A stretch of 47,656 bases of DNA from JAHDBG01 sp963922315 (GCA_963922315.1 CAWUID010000013.1:1-47656); one strand, 5' to 3'. Shown: positions 32,471 to 41,742, counted from the first letter of the stretch. Notes: generated by a model not told the origin, from the letters alone. Translations and numbers: made by a program.

Positions 32471-32656
32471 ATGCATGTAATAAACAAAACCGAGCCTTCG
32501 TTGGCAGGACAACAACAACTTGCAGTATTGCGTCAGGCCGTCAGCAAGGCTCTGGATAAAAAGCGGCGGCTAGGTCATTACGCTATCATCTGGCAGGATG
32601 GTGCACCTGTCAGGAAAGAAGCAGGTGATTTACCGGAAGCACCTTCCAGGTTGTAG
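32471..32656 (+). CDS. Small 61-residue protein between hsdS and hsdR
   Basis: The frame begins at ATG 32471 with AAAGAG about eight bases upstream and encodes a basic, helical start (LAVLRQAVSKALDKKRRLG) followed by HYAIIWQDGAPVRKEAGD. The second half looks like a small beta unit (YAIIWQDGAPV). It ends 13 bp before hsdR, in the same operon. The sequence looks like a real small protein rather than chance, and I have an impression of similar short proteins elsewhere, but I cannot name a family. A role as a modulator or DNA mimic would be a guess. Confidence 0.6.
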   Translation: MHVINKTEPSLAGQQQLAVLRQAVSKALDKKRRLGHYAIIWQDGAPVRKEAGDLPEAPSRL

Positions 32657-32669
32657 ATTAATATATCTC

Positions 32670-35600
32670 ATGAGTGAAGATCTGACACCTTATGGTATTC
32701 AGCCGATTGCGTTAGCAAACGAAAGCACGGTCGTCGCCGAATTTTTGTTTGATGAGGTGCGTGAAACTGCGTATCAGTCTGAAGCAGATCTGGAGCAAGC
32801 CCTGATCAGGCAATTGGCATCACAGGGGTATGAGTATTTGCCTCTGGCTTGCGAGGCTGATCTGGTCGCTAATCTGCGCCAGCAATTAGCCGCACTCAAT
32901 AAATTGTCATTTTCTGATACCGAATGGGCGCGTTTTTTTGCGGCATCTATTGCCGGTAAGAATGATGGTATGCTCGAAAAGACCACGCGCATTCAGGAAG
33001 ATTATATTCAGGTTCTCAAACGGGATGATGGTACTAGTAAGAACATTTATCTGCTTGATAAGCGGCATATCCACAATAACCGCCTGCAAGTTATTAATCA
33101 GTATGCAGCAGAGGGCAGGCGGGCCAGTCGTTATGATGTGACGATATTGGTTAACGGTCTGCCGATGGTGCATATTGAGCTGAAGCGTCGGGGCGTCGAT
33201 ATCCGGGAGGCATTTAATCAGATCAACCGTTATCAGCGTGATAGTTTCTGGGCAGGCTCCGGGTTGTTTGAGTATGTTCAATTGTTTGTGATCAGTAACG
33301 GCGCTCTGACTAAGTATTACAGCAATACAGTGCGTTCTGGTCACCTTGAGGAACAGCGTGGCGGACGCCGTCGCCAGAAGACTGCGCATAGTTTTGCCTT
33401 CACCAGTTGGTGGGCTGATGCGAAAAATCGGCAGATTATGGATCTGTCCGGTTTTACGAAGACCTTTTTTGCCCGGCACACATTACTAAACATTCTGACC
33501 CGGTATTGTGTGTTTGATGCAGACCGCAAGTTGCTGGTGATGCGACCGTATCAGATTGTTGCGGCAGAACGGATGCTGCAACGTATTGTGATCAGCTCAC
33601 ACTATAAGCAGCTTGGCACGGTGGCTGCTGGTGGTTATATCTGGCATACCACCGGCAGTGGCAAGACCTTGACCAGTTTTAAGGCGGCACAATTGGCGTG
33701 CGATCTGCCGGGCCTGGATAAGGTGCTGTTTGTAGTGGATCGCCAGGATCTGGATTACCAGACGATGCGCGAATATGAGCGCTTTGCGCAAGGTGCGGCG
33801 AATTCCAATACGTCGACGGCGGTATTGCAGCGGCAACTGGCAGATTCGGATGCGCGCATTATCATCACGACGATCCAGAAGCTCAGCCGCTTTGTGGCCA
33901 GGAATCAAAAGCACCCGGTCTATGGTGCCCATGTGGTGCTGATTTTCGACGAGTGTCATCGCAGTCAGTTTGGCGATATGCATGCCAATATTACATGTGC
34001 CTTTAAGTGTTATCATTTGTTTGGTTTCACTGGCACGCCGATCTTTGTCGACAATGCCGCGACTCAGGCTGATCCACGTAAACGCACTACTGAGCAGGTG
34101 TTTGGCGACAGGCTGCATGCCTATACGATTGTGGATGCGATCAATGATAAGAATGTGTTGCCGTTTCGTATTGACTATATCAATACGATCAGTACAGCAC
34201 CGGGCCTCAGGGATAAACAGGTAGCGGCGATTGATACGGAGCGCGCCCTGCTGGCGCCGGAACGTATTACGCTGATTGTGCGTTATATCCGCGAACATTT
34301 CGCGCAGAAGACCAGACGCTGTGTCAGTTATCGCCATCATGGCAGGCAGTTGAATGGCTTTAATTCGTTGTTTGCCACGGCCTCGATTGAGGCGGCGAAA
34401 CGTTATTATGCTGAGTTTGTACGGCAACAACAGGATGTTGTGCCCGCACAACAGTTGAAGATCGGTCTGATCTATAGCCTGGCGCCGAATGAGCAGACAG
34501 ATGATGGTCTGTTGGGTGAGGAGGGGTTTGAGACGGCAGGTCTGGATCAGGGTGCGCGTGATTTTCTGGAAGCTGCGATCAGGGATTACAACGCCTTATT
34601 CAAAACCCGTTTCGACATTTCTGCTGATAAGTTTCAGAATTATTATAAAGATGTATCACAACGCCTGAAGCAACGTGAGCTGGATCTGGTGATCGTGGTG
34701 AATATGTTTCTGACCGGTTTTGATGCCACCACGCTGAATACGCTCTGGGTGGATCGGAATCTGCGCGCCCACGGGTTGATTCAGGCTTATTCCCGCACCA
34801 ATCGTATTCTCAATTCGGTGAAGACCTACGGTAATATCGTCTCCTTCCGTGATCTTCAGCAGGCGACTAATCATGCCCTGACCTTGTTCGGCCATCAGGG
34901 TGCGCATAGTATTGTGTTGCTGAAACCGTATGCTGAGTATTATCAGGATTATCAGACTCAGGTCAGCGAGCTGGTTGATGATTTTCCGCTGGGTAGAGCG
35001 ATTGTTGGTGAAGCGGCTGAAAAGGCGTTTATCAGGCTTTTTGGCCGGATTTTACGGTTGAGAAATATTCTGACAGCATTCGACGATTTCGCTGGTAACG
35101 ATATTCTCAGCGAGCGTGATTTCCAGGATTACCAAAGTCTGTACCTGAATCTGCACGCTGAGTTTCGCCAGGTTTCCGGTGCGGATAAAGAACCGATTAA
35201 CGATGATGTGGTGTTTGAGATTGAGTTGATCCGACAGGTCGAGATCAATGTGGATTACATCCTGATGCTGGTTGAGGAGTATTCGCAGCAGCAGGGTTCG
35301 GGCGCAGATCGGGAAATCCGGGCGACTATCGAACGTGCCATCAGTGCCAGCCCCAGCCTGCGCAGTAAGCGCGATCTGATCGAACAGTTCGTGGATTCTG
35401 TTTCGGTGAGCTCTCAGGTTGATGTGGCATGGACTGAGTTTGTTGCGGCTCAGAAGACTGCACAGCTGGAGCAGATTATTGCGGATGAAAGGCTCAACGC
35501 AGATAAGACGCCGGTGTTGGTGGAAAACGCCTTCCGGGATGGTGTGATTCCGGTACATGGTACGGCTCTTGCGGAGATTCTGCCGCCGACTTCCAGGTTT

Positions 35601-35687
35601 GATAAAAACAATAGCTATGCAGCGAAGCGACAAGCGGTACTGGACAAGCTCAGTGCGTTCTTTGATCGTTTTTCTGGTTTGGTCTGA
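32670..35687 (+). CDS. hsdR: Type I restriction endonuclease / translocase subunit
   Basis: HsdR translocates DNA and cleaves it after blockage. The 1005-residue protein starts with an HSDR_N nuclease domain (PD-(D/E)xK; VHIELKRRGVDIREAFNQI carries the E-x-K), then a superfamily 2 helicase with Walker A HTTGSGKTLTSFKAAQL, Walker B-like FDECHRSQFG, GFTGTPI, and motif VI-type AYSRTNRILN. A C-terminal helical part follows that docks on HsdM. ATG 32670 is chosen; a longer frame would overlap the small upstream gene. All subunits look intact, so the system is probably active. Downstream is a single GGGGCGCAC hairpin at the convergent junction. Confidence 0.96.
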   Translation: MSEDLTPYGIQPIALANESTVVAEFLFDEVRETAYQSEADLEQALIRQLASQGYEYLPLACEADLVANLRQQLAALNKLSFSDTEWARFFAASIAGKNDGMLEKTTRIQEDYIQVLKRDDGTSKNIYLLDKRHIHNNRLQVINQYAAEGRRASRYDVTILVNGLPMVHIELKRRGVDIREAFNQINRYQRDSFWAGSGLFEYVQLFVISNGALTKYYSNTVRSGHLEEQRGGRRRQKTAHSFAFTSWWADAKNRQIMDLSGFTKTFFARHTLLNILTRYCVFDADRKLLVMRPYQIVAAERMLQRIVISSHYKQLGTVAAGGYIWHTTGSGKTLTSFKAAQLACDLPGLDKVLFVVDRQDLDYQTMREYERFAQGAANSNTSTAVLQRQLADSDARIIITTIQKLSRFVARNQKHPVYGAHVVLIFDECHRSQFGDMHANITCAFKCYHLFGFTGTPIFVDNAATQADPRKRTTEQVFGDRLHAYTIVDAINDKNVLPFRIDYINTISTAPGLRDKQVAAIDTERALLAPERITLIVRYIREHFAQKTRRCVSYRHHGRQLNGFNSLFATASIEAAKRYYAEFVRQQQDVVPAQQLKIGLIYSLAPNEQTDDGLLGEEGFETAGLDQGARDFLEAAIRDYNALFKTRFDISADKFQNYYKDVSQRLKQRELDLVIVVNMFLTGFDATTLNTLWVDRNLRAHGLIQAYSRTNRILNSVKTYGNIVSFRDLQQATNHALTLFGHQGAHSIVLLKPYAEYYQDYQTQVSELVDDFPLGRAIVGEAAEKAFIRLFGRILRLRNILTAFDDFAGNDILSERDFQDYQSLYLNLHAEFRQVSGADKEPINDDVVFEIELIRQVEINVDYILMLVEEYSQQQGSGADREIRATIERAISASPSLRSKRDLIEQFVDSVSVSSQVDVAWTEFVAAQKTAQLEQIIADERLNADKTPVLVENAFRDGVIPVHGTALAEILPPTSRFDKNNSYAAKRQAVLDKLSAFFDRFSGLV

Positions 35688-35707
35688 CAGGTTGTGCAGA
35701 GTGTGTA

Positions 35708-35729
35708 GGGGCGCACGGTTGTGCGCCCC
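35708..35729. repeat. Single copy of GGGGCGCAC hairpin at convergent gene junction
   Basis: GGGGCGCAC (35708-35716) and GTGCGCCCC (35721-35729) form a perfect 9-bp stem with a 4-nt loop. It is a stand-alone relative of the hairpin in the 48-bp tandem array at 8561-8690. It lies between the hsdR stop and the stop of the Mth938-domain gene, so it could act as a transcript end for both, though no T-run follows. Confidence 0.75.
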
Positions 35730-35738
35730 CATGAATCA

Positions 35739-36110
35739 TTATTCGCCGAGTAATATCAGTACGACCTGACGGCCCTCCGCCAGTACAATGTTGTAGGTCT
35801 GGCAGGCAGCGCGGTTATGCATCACCTGAAAGCCGATCTGCGCATCCAGCAGCGGTTGCAGCACCACCAAGTCAGGAAACTGTTGCGTTCTGCCGGTACC
35901 CAGTAAGACCAGATCTGGCTGATGTGCCACAACAGGTGCCAGGTCTTCACTGCGTAAGTCGTGTATATTCGCCACTGACCAGTCCGTAATCAGTTGATCC
36001 GGCAGAATCAGCAGGCTGGGTGGATAGAGTTTGCCCTGTATCTGATAATGATCAGCTTCGCACGCCGTAATCTGATACGATCCTGCCACATTATCCAGCG
36101 TTAAATTCAT
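35739..36110 (-). CDS. Mth938-domain (DUF498) protein
   Basis: The 123-residue protein matches the Mth938 fold, related to human NDUFAF3 and bacterial Xcc1710-type proteins. Key parts are LLILPDQLITDW, PDLVLLGTGRTQQFPD, LLDAQIGFQVMHNRAACQTYNIVLAEGRQVVLILL. Function in bacteria is not established. In gammaproteobacteria the gene is often near secretion or alaC-type loci. It is divergent from the aminotransferase gene with only 27 bp between starts, so one small region must hold both promoters. Full length and no membrane segment. Confidence 0.82.
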   Translation of the reverse strand: MNLTLDNVAGSYQITACEADHYQIQGKLYPPSLLILPDQLITDWSVANIHDLRSEDLAPVVAHQPDLVLLGTGRTQQFPDLVVLQPLLDAQIGFQVMHNRAACQTYNIVLAEGRQVVLILLGE

Positions 36111-36137
36111 ACTGTTTTTTTCTCCCGGAGTTCTCTC

Positions 36138-37337
36138 TTGTCAGTCACTCAGATGGAACAATTTCAGCGCATTCAGCGCTTACCGCCCTATGTGTTTGCC
36201 ATTGTGAATGCACTCAAGGCAGAAGCACGAGCGCGGGGCGAGGATATCATAGATTTTGGCATGGGCAATCCGGACCAGCCGACCCCACCACATATCGTGG
36301 CTAAGCTGACGGAAGCGGCACAACGTCCGGATACCCACCGGTATTCCATGTCGAAAGGGATCCCGCGCCTGCGTCGGGCAATCTGCGACTGGTACCAACG
36401 CCGCTATGCGGTTGATCTGGACCCGGAAACACAAGCCATTGTCACGATTGGCTCTAAAGAAGGTCTGTCTCATCTGGCGCTGGCCTGTGTCGGGCCGGGT
36501 GATTCTGTGCTGGTGCCAGACCCGGCTTATCCGATTCATCCGTATGGTTTCATCATCGCTGGTGCGGATGTGCGTAGTATTTCAACCCAGCCGGGTACGG
36601 ACTTTTTCGCGTCTTTAGAAAAAGCAATCACTGAATCCTGGCCCAGGCCAAAGATGCTGGTGCTGAACTACCCGGGCAATCCGACCACTGAATGTGTTGA
36701 TCTGGCCTTTTTTGAGCGGGTGATTGAGATTGCCAGGGAGCATCAGATCTGGGTTATACAAGATCTGGCGTATGCCGATATTGTGTTCGATGGTTATCAG
36801 GCGCCCTCTATTCTGCAGGTGCCGGGGGCAGATGAGATCGCCGTCGAGTTCTTTTCGTTATCGAAGAGCTACAACATGCCAGGCTGGCGGGTCGGCTTTA
36901 TGGTCGGCAATGAGACGCTGGTGGCTGCATTGAGTCGGGTGAAATCTTATCTGGACTATGGCATGTTCACCCCGATTCAGGTCGCTGCGATTGCGGCGCT
37001 GGAGGGGCCGCAGGATTGCGTTGAGCAGATCCGGTGCATGTACGAGTCACGTCGTAATGTGTTGTGCGATGGTCTGAACAAGCTGGGTTGGGCGGTGCAG
37101 AAGCCACAGGCGACGATGTTTGTCTGGGCACCGATTCCTGCGTGTTATGCCGCCATGGGGTCGCTGGAGTTTTCTAAAAAACTGCTGCGTGATGCGAAGG
37201 TCGCGGTATCTCCCGGAATCGGGTTTGGTCAGTATGGCGATCAGTTTGTCCGCTTTGGCCTGATAGAAAACGAACATCGTACCCGGCAGGCGTTACGCGG
37301 TATTCGTGATATGTTGCGCCGCGATGGCTGTGCCTGA
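36138..37337 (+). CDS. alaC: Alanine transaminase-type PLP aminotransferase (AlaC-like)
   Basis: The 399-residue class I/II aminotransferase has DFGMGNPDQPTPPHIV, VLNYPGNPTTE, QDLAYADIVFDGY, and FFSLSKSYNMPGWRVGF, where the Lys in SLSKSYN binds PLP. These features match AlaC/YfdZ, which makes alanine from pyruvate and glutamate. TTG 36138 is the likely start since GGAG (36127-36130) lies seven bases upstream, whereas ATG 36153 would be 22 bases away. It converges on rsgA with 9 bp between stops. Substrate specificity is by family resemblance only. Confidence 0.9.
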   Translation: MSVTQMEQFQRIQRLPPYVFAIVNALKAEARARGEDIIDFGMGNPDQPTPPHIVAKLTEAAQRPDTHRYSMSKGIPRLRRAICDWYQRRYAVDLDPETQAIVTIGSKEGLSHLALACVGPGDSVLVPDPAYPIHPYGFIIAGADVRSISTQPGTDFFASLEKAITESWPRPKMLVLNYPGNPTTECVDLAFFERVIEIAREHQIWVIQDLAYADIVFDGYQAPSILQVPGADEIAVEFFSLSKSYNMPGWRVGFMVGNETLVAALSRVKSYLDYGMFTPIQVAAIAALEGPQDCVEQIRCMYESRRNVLCDGLNKLGWAVQKPQATMFVWAPIPACYAAMGSLEFSKKLLRDAKVAVSPGIGFGQYGDQFVRFGLIENEHRTRQALRGIRDMLRRDGCA

Positions 37338-37346
37338 TAAGGTTCA

Positions 37347-38318
37347 TCATGACGCATTGAACTGCTGCATCATCTGACGGAAGCTGGCCAGTCGGGCAGG
37401 GTGAATATCACCCCGGGCAAGAGCAGCTTGCACAGCGCAGTCTGGTTCGGTCTGATGCTGGCAATCATTGAAACGGCATTGTCCGGGCAGGTTCCGGAGT
37501 TCGGGAAATCCGTGTTCCAGCATCTGCCGGGTAAACTGGCCAGGTCGAAAGCTGCGTACGCCGGGTGAATCAATCAGTTCGCCGCCTTGCGGCAGCGGAT
37601 ACAGAGTGCTGGTTGAGGTGGTATGGCGCCCCAGCCCGGTGGCTGCTGACAGGGTGCCCTCAAGGGCCGTCTGCGGCAGCAGGGCATTGATCAGGGACGA
37701 CTTCCCAACGCCGGACTGACCGACCAGTACGCTGGTTTGATCTGCCAGATGTGTTTGCAACAGGTGCAGGCCGTCGGTTGTTTTGGTGCTGATCGGTATG
37801 ACCGGATAGCCGAGCCGGGTGTAGTGCGCAAAGTCCGCGCAAAATGCATGTTGTTCAGCTGCAGGCAGCAAATCGGCCTTGTTCAGACAGATCACTGCGT
37901 TAATGTCCAGGTGTGTGGCAACCACCAGGTATTGATCCAGCAGATAACCGGCGGGTCTGGGTTGTGCTGCCAGCACGATGATCAGTTGCGTGATATTCGC
38001 GGCCAGCGGTTTAATGCGCCCCTGAAAACTGGCACGGGATAACACATTCCGTCTCGGTTCCAGTGCCACCACAATGCCCTGATCCCGATCAGCCGGGTGC
38101 CAGCGCACCTGATCGCCGCAGGCGATTCCGTCCAGGTGCTGGCGCAGGGCGCATAACACAGATTCGCCTTGTGGTGTGCGGACAACGACCGATCTGCCAT
38201 GACGTACGATCACACGCCCGGGCTGTGTGTTCGGATAGGTATCAGTGCAATCGGAGCTGACCTGGCGCGTGCGGGCAATGCGCGCCCGTTGTCGCCCGGT
38301 CAGCCGGGGGCGTGCCAT
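37347..38318 (-). CDS. rsgA: Ribosome small-subunit GTPase RsgA
   Basis: RsgA is a circularly permuted GTPase that checks 30S subunit maturation. The 323-residue protein has an N-terminal OB-fold, then the permuted order G4 LNKADLL, G1 GQSGVGKSS, G3 DSPGVRSF, and a C-terminal zinc knuckle (C-x4-C-x-H...C in CRFNDCQHQTEPDC). Arg/Lys-rich residues open the chain (ARPRLTGRQRARIAR). ATG 38318 is chosen since a longer frame would run into the neighbouring protease gene. It starts 1 bp downstream of the M48 gene stop, hence one transcript. In Enterobacteria rsgA sits next to orn/psd, absent here. Confidence 0.95.
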   Translation of the reverse strand: MARPRLTGRQRARIARTRQVSSDCTDTYPNTQPGRVIVRHGRSVVVRTPQGESVLCALRQHLDGIACGDQVRWHPADRDQGIVVALEPRRNVLSRASFQGRIKPLAANITQLIIVLAAQPRPAGYLLDQYLVVATHLDINAVICLNKADLLPAAEQHAFCADFAHYTRLGYPVIPISTKTTDGLHLLQTHLADQTSVLVGQSGVGKSSLINALLPQTALEGTLSAATGLGRHTTSTSTLYPLPQGGELIDSPGVRSFRPGQFTRQMLEHGFPELRNLPGQCRFNDCQHQTEPDCAVQAALARGDIHPARLASFRQMMQQFNAS

Positions 38319-38319
38319 C

Positions 38320-39564
38320 TCAGGTGGCGAGGTTTTGCAGATGCGCGATGCGTACCGGTGCCGGTGGATGGCTGTGGTGGAAGGCGGAATACCAGGGGTC
38401 TGGCGTGAGAGTGCTGGCATTGTCGCGATACATCGCGACCAGTCCGTCGATCAGGGCCTGAGCATTGGTCTGTTCGGCAGCGAACTGATCAGCTTCAAAC
38501 TCGTGTTTCCGCGAAGAGCGGGACATTAGTGGACTGAAAAATATGGTGAATACCGGCATCATCAGGAAGAATAAGATCAGTGCCAGGGCCGGGGAGGCCT
38601 GATCAACGCCGAGCCCGGTATAAAACCAGGTCTGATCAGCCAGCCAGCCGAGCAGGGCCAGTCCGGCTAGTGAGAATAAAGCCATCGCGACCAGACGTTT
38701 ACGGATATGATGACATTTGAAGTGCCCCAGTTCGTGTGCCAGTACAGCTTCAACCTGATCTTCACTAAGCCCATCCAGCAATGTATCGTAAAAAACGATA
38801 CGTTTATGTTTGCCGAAGCCGGTGAAATACGCATTGCCATGTGCGGATCGTTTGGAGCCATCCATCACAAAGATGCCATCGCTGGCAAATCCGCAGCGGG
38901 CGAGTAATGTTTCCAGGCGGGTGCGTAAACTCTCCGCCTGCAATGGTTTAAAGGTATTGAACAGGGGTGCAATCCAGATCGGGAAGGCCCAGTTAATTAG
39001 CAGCATAAAACCCATCATGCCGAACCAGGCCCAGAGCCACCACAGGCTGCCGGCACTGGTCATCAGGCTCAGAATCAGCAGGATCAGTGGCAGGCCGATC
39101 ACCAGGCTCAACACCAACTCCAGCGCCTGATCTTTCGCAAATTGCAGTGGGGTGCTGTTATTGAAACCGAATGTTGTTTCGGTACCAAAAGTTTGCCAGA
39201 TTGCCAGTGGCAGAGCCAGCAGGCTGCCGATCAGGGTCACTGACAGAATCAGGCCGGTGCCTTGCCACAACGCAGACGACGTGATGCCAGCCCAGAACTG
39301 ATCCAGAGACTGCAATAATCCACCCAGCGTCCAGACCAGCAGTAGTCCTGCACCAAGTAAGATTTCCCAACGTTCTGAGACTAGTTTAGCCAGCGTGTAA
39401 CGTGCTGCCTTCTGATGCTGATCCAGCGTGATATGTTCGGCAAATGCCTGGGGTACCTGGTGCTGATGGGCGGCGACGTGGCGGCCCTGACGCCAGGACA
39501 ACCATAATTGCAATCCGGTACCAGCGGCGAGGGTGATGCAAAAGATCAGTGTAAAAGTGGCCAT
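38320..39564 (-). CDS. M48 family membrane metalloprotease, Ste24-like
   Basis: The 414-residue membrane protease has several transmembrane helices, the zinc motif HELGH at 277-281 in AVLAHELGHFKCHH, and the third ligand Glu in RKHEFEADQFA. The N-terminal part (SERWEILLGAGLLLVWTLGGL, FGFNNSTPLQFAKD) resembles the CAAX prenyl protease 1/Ste24 group rather than the shorter HtpX. In bacteria such proteins act in membrane protein quality control; prenyl processing is not expected. ATG 39564 is used with GGATT a few bases upstream; a TTG 27 bp earlier has no ribosome site. The downstream rsgA gene is coupled. Confidence 0.88.
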   Translation of the reverse strand: MATFTLIFCITLAAGTGLQLWLSWRQGRHVAAHQHQVPQAFAEHITLDQHQKAARYTLAKLVSERWEILLGAGLLLVWTLGGLLQSLDQFWAGITSSALWQGTGLILSVTLIGSLLALPLAIWQTFGTETTFGFNNSTPLQFAKDQALELVLSLVIGLPLILLILSLMTSAGSLWWLWAWFGMMGFMLLINWAFPIWIAPLFNTFKPLQAESLRTRLETLLARCGFASDGIFVMDGSKRSAHGNAYFTGFGKHKRIVFYDTLLDGLSEDQVEAVLAHELGHFKCHHIRKRLVAMALFSLAGLALLGWLADQTWFYTGLGVDQASPALALILFFLMMPVFTIFFSPLMSRSSRKHEFEADQFAAEQTNAQALIDGLVAMYRDNASTLTPDPWYSAFHHSHPPAPVRIAHLQNLAT

Positions 39565-39600
39565 AAAAAATCCGTGATGAATCCAATTCAAAAGTGTGCT

Positions 39601-39903
39601 TTAGTCAGCATCAGGGTCGATGTTATATTGTTTCATGTAGTATAAAGAGAAAGGAAAATCTATTGCCAGATAGGTCGTCATACAGAACCAGAACCAGTTG
39701 ACTGAAAATAAAATCAGATTAAATTCAATACCTGTGTCCCAGAACAGAGAGCCGCACACCAGCAGGGCGACCAGGTTGGACAGGATTGTGTGAGTGCCCA
39801 GTTTTTTAATGTTGGAACCGGCCAGGCGGGGATAAATGACCAGGTAGCCCAGAAAATGGATAATCAGATTGATGCTGATGATGATAAGCTCTGGTGTTTC
39901 CAC
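39601..39903 (-). CDS. Small three-helix membrane protein, unknown
   Basis: The 100-residue protein has three hydrophobic stretches: LIIISINLIIHFLGYLVIY, ILSNLVALLVCGSLFW, and LILFSVNWFWFCMTTYLAI, ending in a polar tail (YNIDPDAD). It is AT-richer than recO and the M48 gene on each side. I do not recognise a family. It sits 12 bp after recO on the same strand and 36 bp before the protease gene, so it may be carried by that transcript. A real small membrane protein is likely from the clean hydrophobic pattern. Confidence 0.6.
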   Translation of the reverse strand: METPELIIISINLIIHFLGYLVIYPRLAGSNIKKLGTHTILSNLVALLVCGSLFWDTGIEFNLILFSVNWFWFCMTTYLAIDFPFSLYYMKQYNIDPDAD

Positions 39904-39915
39904 AAGATAGTTTCC

Positions 39916-40614
39916 TTAATACGCCTGAGTCTGAAACAATTCCCGGCTGCGCAGAGGCCGACCACCCAGATGATAATCTAATACCTGACGCATGAAGCGC
40001 CGGGCCTCACGATATTGTTCCGGTTGCAAACGGTTGCCCAGCCCGATCAGAATTTCACCACGAAATGCGCTGGTGGCATGAGCTGATGCTGGCTCCGCAC
40101 CCTGCAGCGGGTGATAATCATACCAGGCATCAGGAATAATTGGTCGTCCTTGACAATCGTGCGAAAGTAACAGACCAATCCCCAGTGTTTCCAGCAGATG
40201 GTATTCAAACTGGCGCAGAACCGGTTCCAATTGCGCATTGGTGCCATCCGCATCCTGTAAACCAGCCAGACTTTGCGTGTAATGAGCGAATAACACAGGT
40301 TGTGAATCACCAACTGCAGTCAGATGTTGTATCAGTTCGTTCAGATAAAAACCACAATAACAGATTCTGCCGGTCAGGATATGGGGTGCTGCGGCGCTCT
40401 CAATCAGATTCAATGTGGGTAACGCACCACGACCGCGCCAGTTGATGAATAGTGGCGCAAATGGTTGTAATAAGCCACGTGCTTTGCCAGCCTGAGGGCC
40501 TTGTGCTAATACCGTCATGCGACCAGCATATTGGGTAAACACAGAGATAGTCAGGCTATGTTCAGTAAAACGGCGGGTATGCAGAATATAAGCGGCCTGA
40601 GGTTCAGCTGGCAT
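39916..40614 (-). CDS. recO: DNA repair protein RecO
   Basis: RecO helps RecR and RecF load RecA on SSB-coated gaps. The 232-residue protein starts with an OB-fold (AAYILHTRRFTEHSLTISVF), followed by GPQAGKARGLLQPFAPLFINWRGRG, YCGFYLNELIQHLT and FEYHLLETLGIGL, all in the expected order and spacing. It lacks the zinc cysteines found in some RecO proteins, as in other gammaproteobacteria. The usual neighbours era and pdxJ are absent. It is divergent from ybgC with 26 bp between starts. Confidence 0.94.
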   Translation of the reverse strand: MPAEPQAAYILHTRRFTEHSLTISVFTQYAGRMTVLAQGPQAGKARGLLQPFAPLFINWRGRGALPTLNLIESAAAPHILTGRICYCGFYLNELIQHLTAVGDSQPVLFAHYTQSLAGLQDADGTNAQLEPVLRQFEYHLLETLGIGLLLSHDCQGRPIIPDAWYDYHPLQGAEPASAHATSAFRGEILIGLGNRLQPEQYREARRFMRQVLDYHLGGRPLRSRELFQTQAY

Positions 40615-40640
40615 GTTGCAACAACGTTCAGAGGTAATGT

Positions 40641-41048
40641 GTGAATAACCAGGAATTTGTGTGGCCAGTGCGGGTGTATTACGAAGATACAGATGCTGCC
40701 GGGGTGGTATATTATGCGAATTATCTGCGTTTTATGGAACGGGCACGCACCGAGTGGTTGCGTGCCCTTGGTTTTGAACAGGATCAACTGCGTGACCAGG
40801 CTGGTGTGATATTTGCGGTACGCACTGCGCAACTGGACTATCAACGGCCTGCTCGTTTCAATGACAGGCTGCATGTCTGCACCCGCTTAATCCGTATGAA
40901 TCGGGCCAGTTTATTTCTGGCACAAACAGTGCAATTGGTGGATAATTCTGCCCCCTTATGTCAGGGTGAATTCAGGATCGCCTGTCTGCGCTACCCTGAT
41001 CTGCGCCCGACCGGATTACCACCGGCGTTACGCACTGCATTAGTTTAA
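40641..41048 (+). CDS. ybgC: Acyl-CoA thioesterase YbgC (Tol-Pal associated)
   Basis: YbgC is a hot-dog thioesterase encoded at the head of the tol-pal cluster. The 135-residue protein has YYEDTDAAGVVYYANYLRFMERART at ~13-37, containing the catalytic Asp18 and the Tyr/His-region signature, plus QLDYQRPARFND. GTG 40641 follows GAGG six bases upstream. tolQ starts 1 bp after its stop, giving the usual ybgC-tolQ order. It acts on acyl-ACP or acyl-CoA in the cytosol. Confidence 0.94.
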   Translation: MNNQEFVWPVRVYYEDTDAAGVVYYANYLRFMERARTEWLRALGFEQDQLRDQAGVIFAVRTAQLDYQRPARFNDRLHVCTRLIRMNRASLFLAQTVQLVDNSAPLCQGEFRIACLRYPDLRPTGLPPALRTALV

Positions 41049-41049
41049 T

Positions 41050-41742
41050 ATGATGTCATCCACCGATCTTTCCCTGTTTGACCTGATCCTGGCAGCTAGT
41101 CCACTGGTTCAGGTGGTAATGGGTATCTTACTACTGGCATCTGTTCTGAGCTGGACCTGTATCCTTGATCGGACATTCACCCTGCGTCAGGCAAAACGTG
41201 AACTGACCCGGTTTGAAGAAGCCTTCTGGTCAGGCCGCGACCTGGCAGTGCTGTACCGCACCCTGCGCACAGAAACACCCACTGGTGGGTCAGCGATCTT
41301 TTGTGCCGGATTTCGCGAATATACCCGTTTACAACAAGCTGCACTGGTCTCGCAACAGGCGCTATTAGACGGCGTACAACGCGCGATGCGGGTAGCACTC
41401 AATCGGGAAGCTGATCGGCTGGAAGCCCGGTTATCCTTCCTGGCCACCGTCGGTTCCAGTAGCCCGTACATCGGTTTGTTCGGTACCGTCTGGGGCATCA
41501 TGAGTGCGTTTCAGGCGCTCGGCCAGGTACAGCAAGCCACATTGCATCTGGTAGCACCTGGCATCGCAGAAGCACTGATCGCAACCGCGATGGGGCTGTT
41601 TGCAGCAATTCCGGCTGTGATTGCTTACAACCGCTATCAACACCGGGTGCAATATCTGGTGAACCGGTATGATGATTTTATTGATCAGTTCAGCAACATC
41701 TTACAACGTCAGGTACCAGCACCTGATGATCCGCAGGCTTAA
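41050..41742 (+). CDS. tolQ: Tol-Pal system inner-membrane protein TolQ
   Basis: TolQ is a three-helix inner-membrane protein related to ExbB and MotA; with TolR it forms the proton-driven motor that energises TolA. The 230-residue protein shows helix 1 (LVQVVMGILLLASVLSWTCIL), then FLATVGSSSPYIGLFGTVWGIM and IAEALIATAMGLFAAIPAVIAYNR, with the conserved Thr and small residues of the channel. ATG 41050 or 41053 starts it. TolR, TolA, TolB and Pal should follow, but here ppsA follows after 12 bp, so the cluster is broken. ExbB would be the alternative, but the ybgC neighbour favours TolQ. Confidence 0.92.
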   Translation: MMSSTDLSLFDLILAASPLVQVVMGILLLASVLSWTCILDRTFTLRQAKRELTRFEEAFWSGRDLAVLYRTLRTETPTGGSAIFCAGFREYTRLQQAALVSQQALLDGVQRAMRVALNREADRLEARLSFLATVGSSSPYIGLFGTVWGIMSAFQALGQVQQATLHLVAPGIAEALIATAMGLFAAIPAVIAYNRYQHRVQYLVNRYDDFIDQFSNILQRQVPAPDDPQA

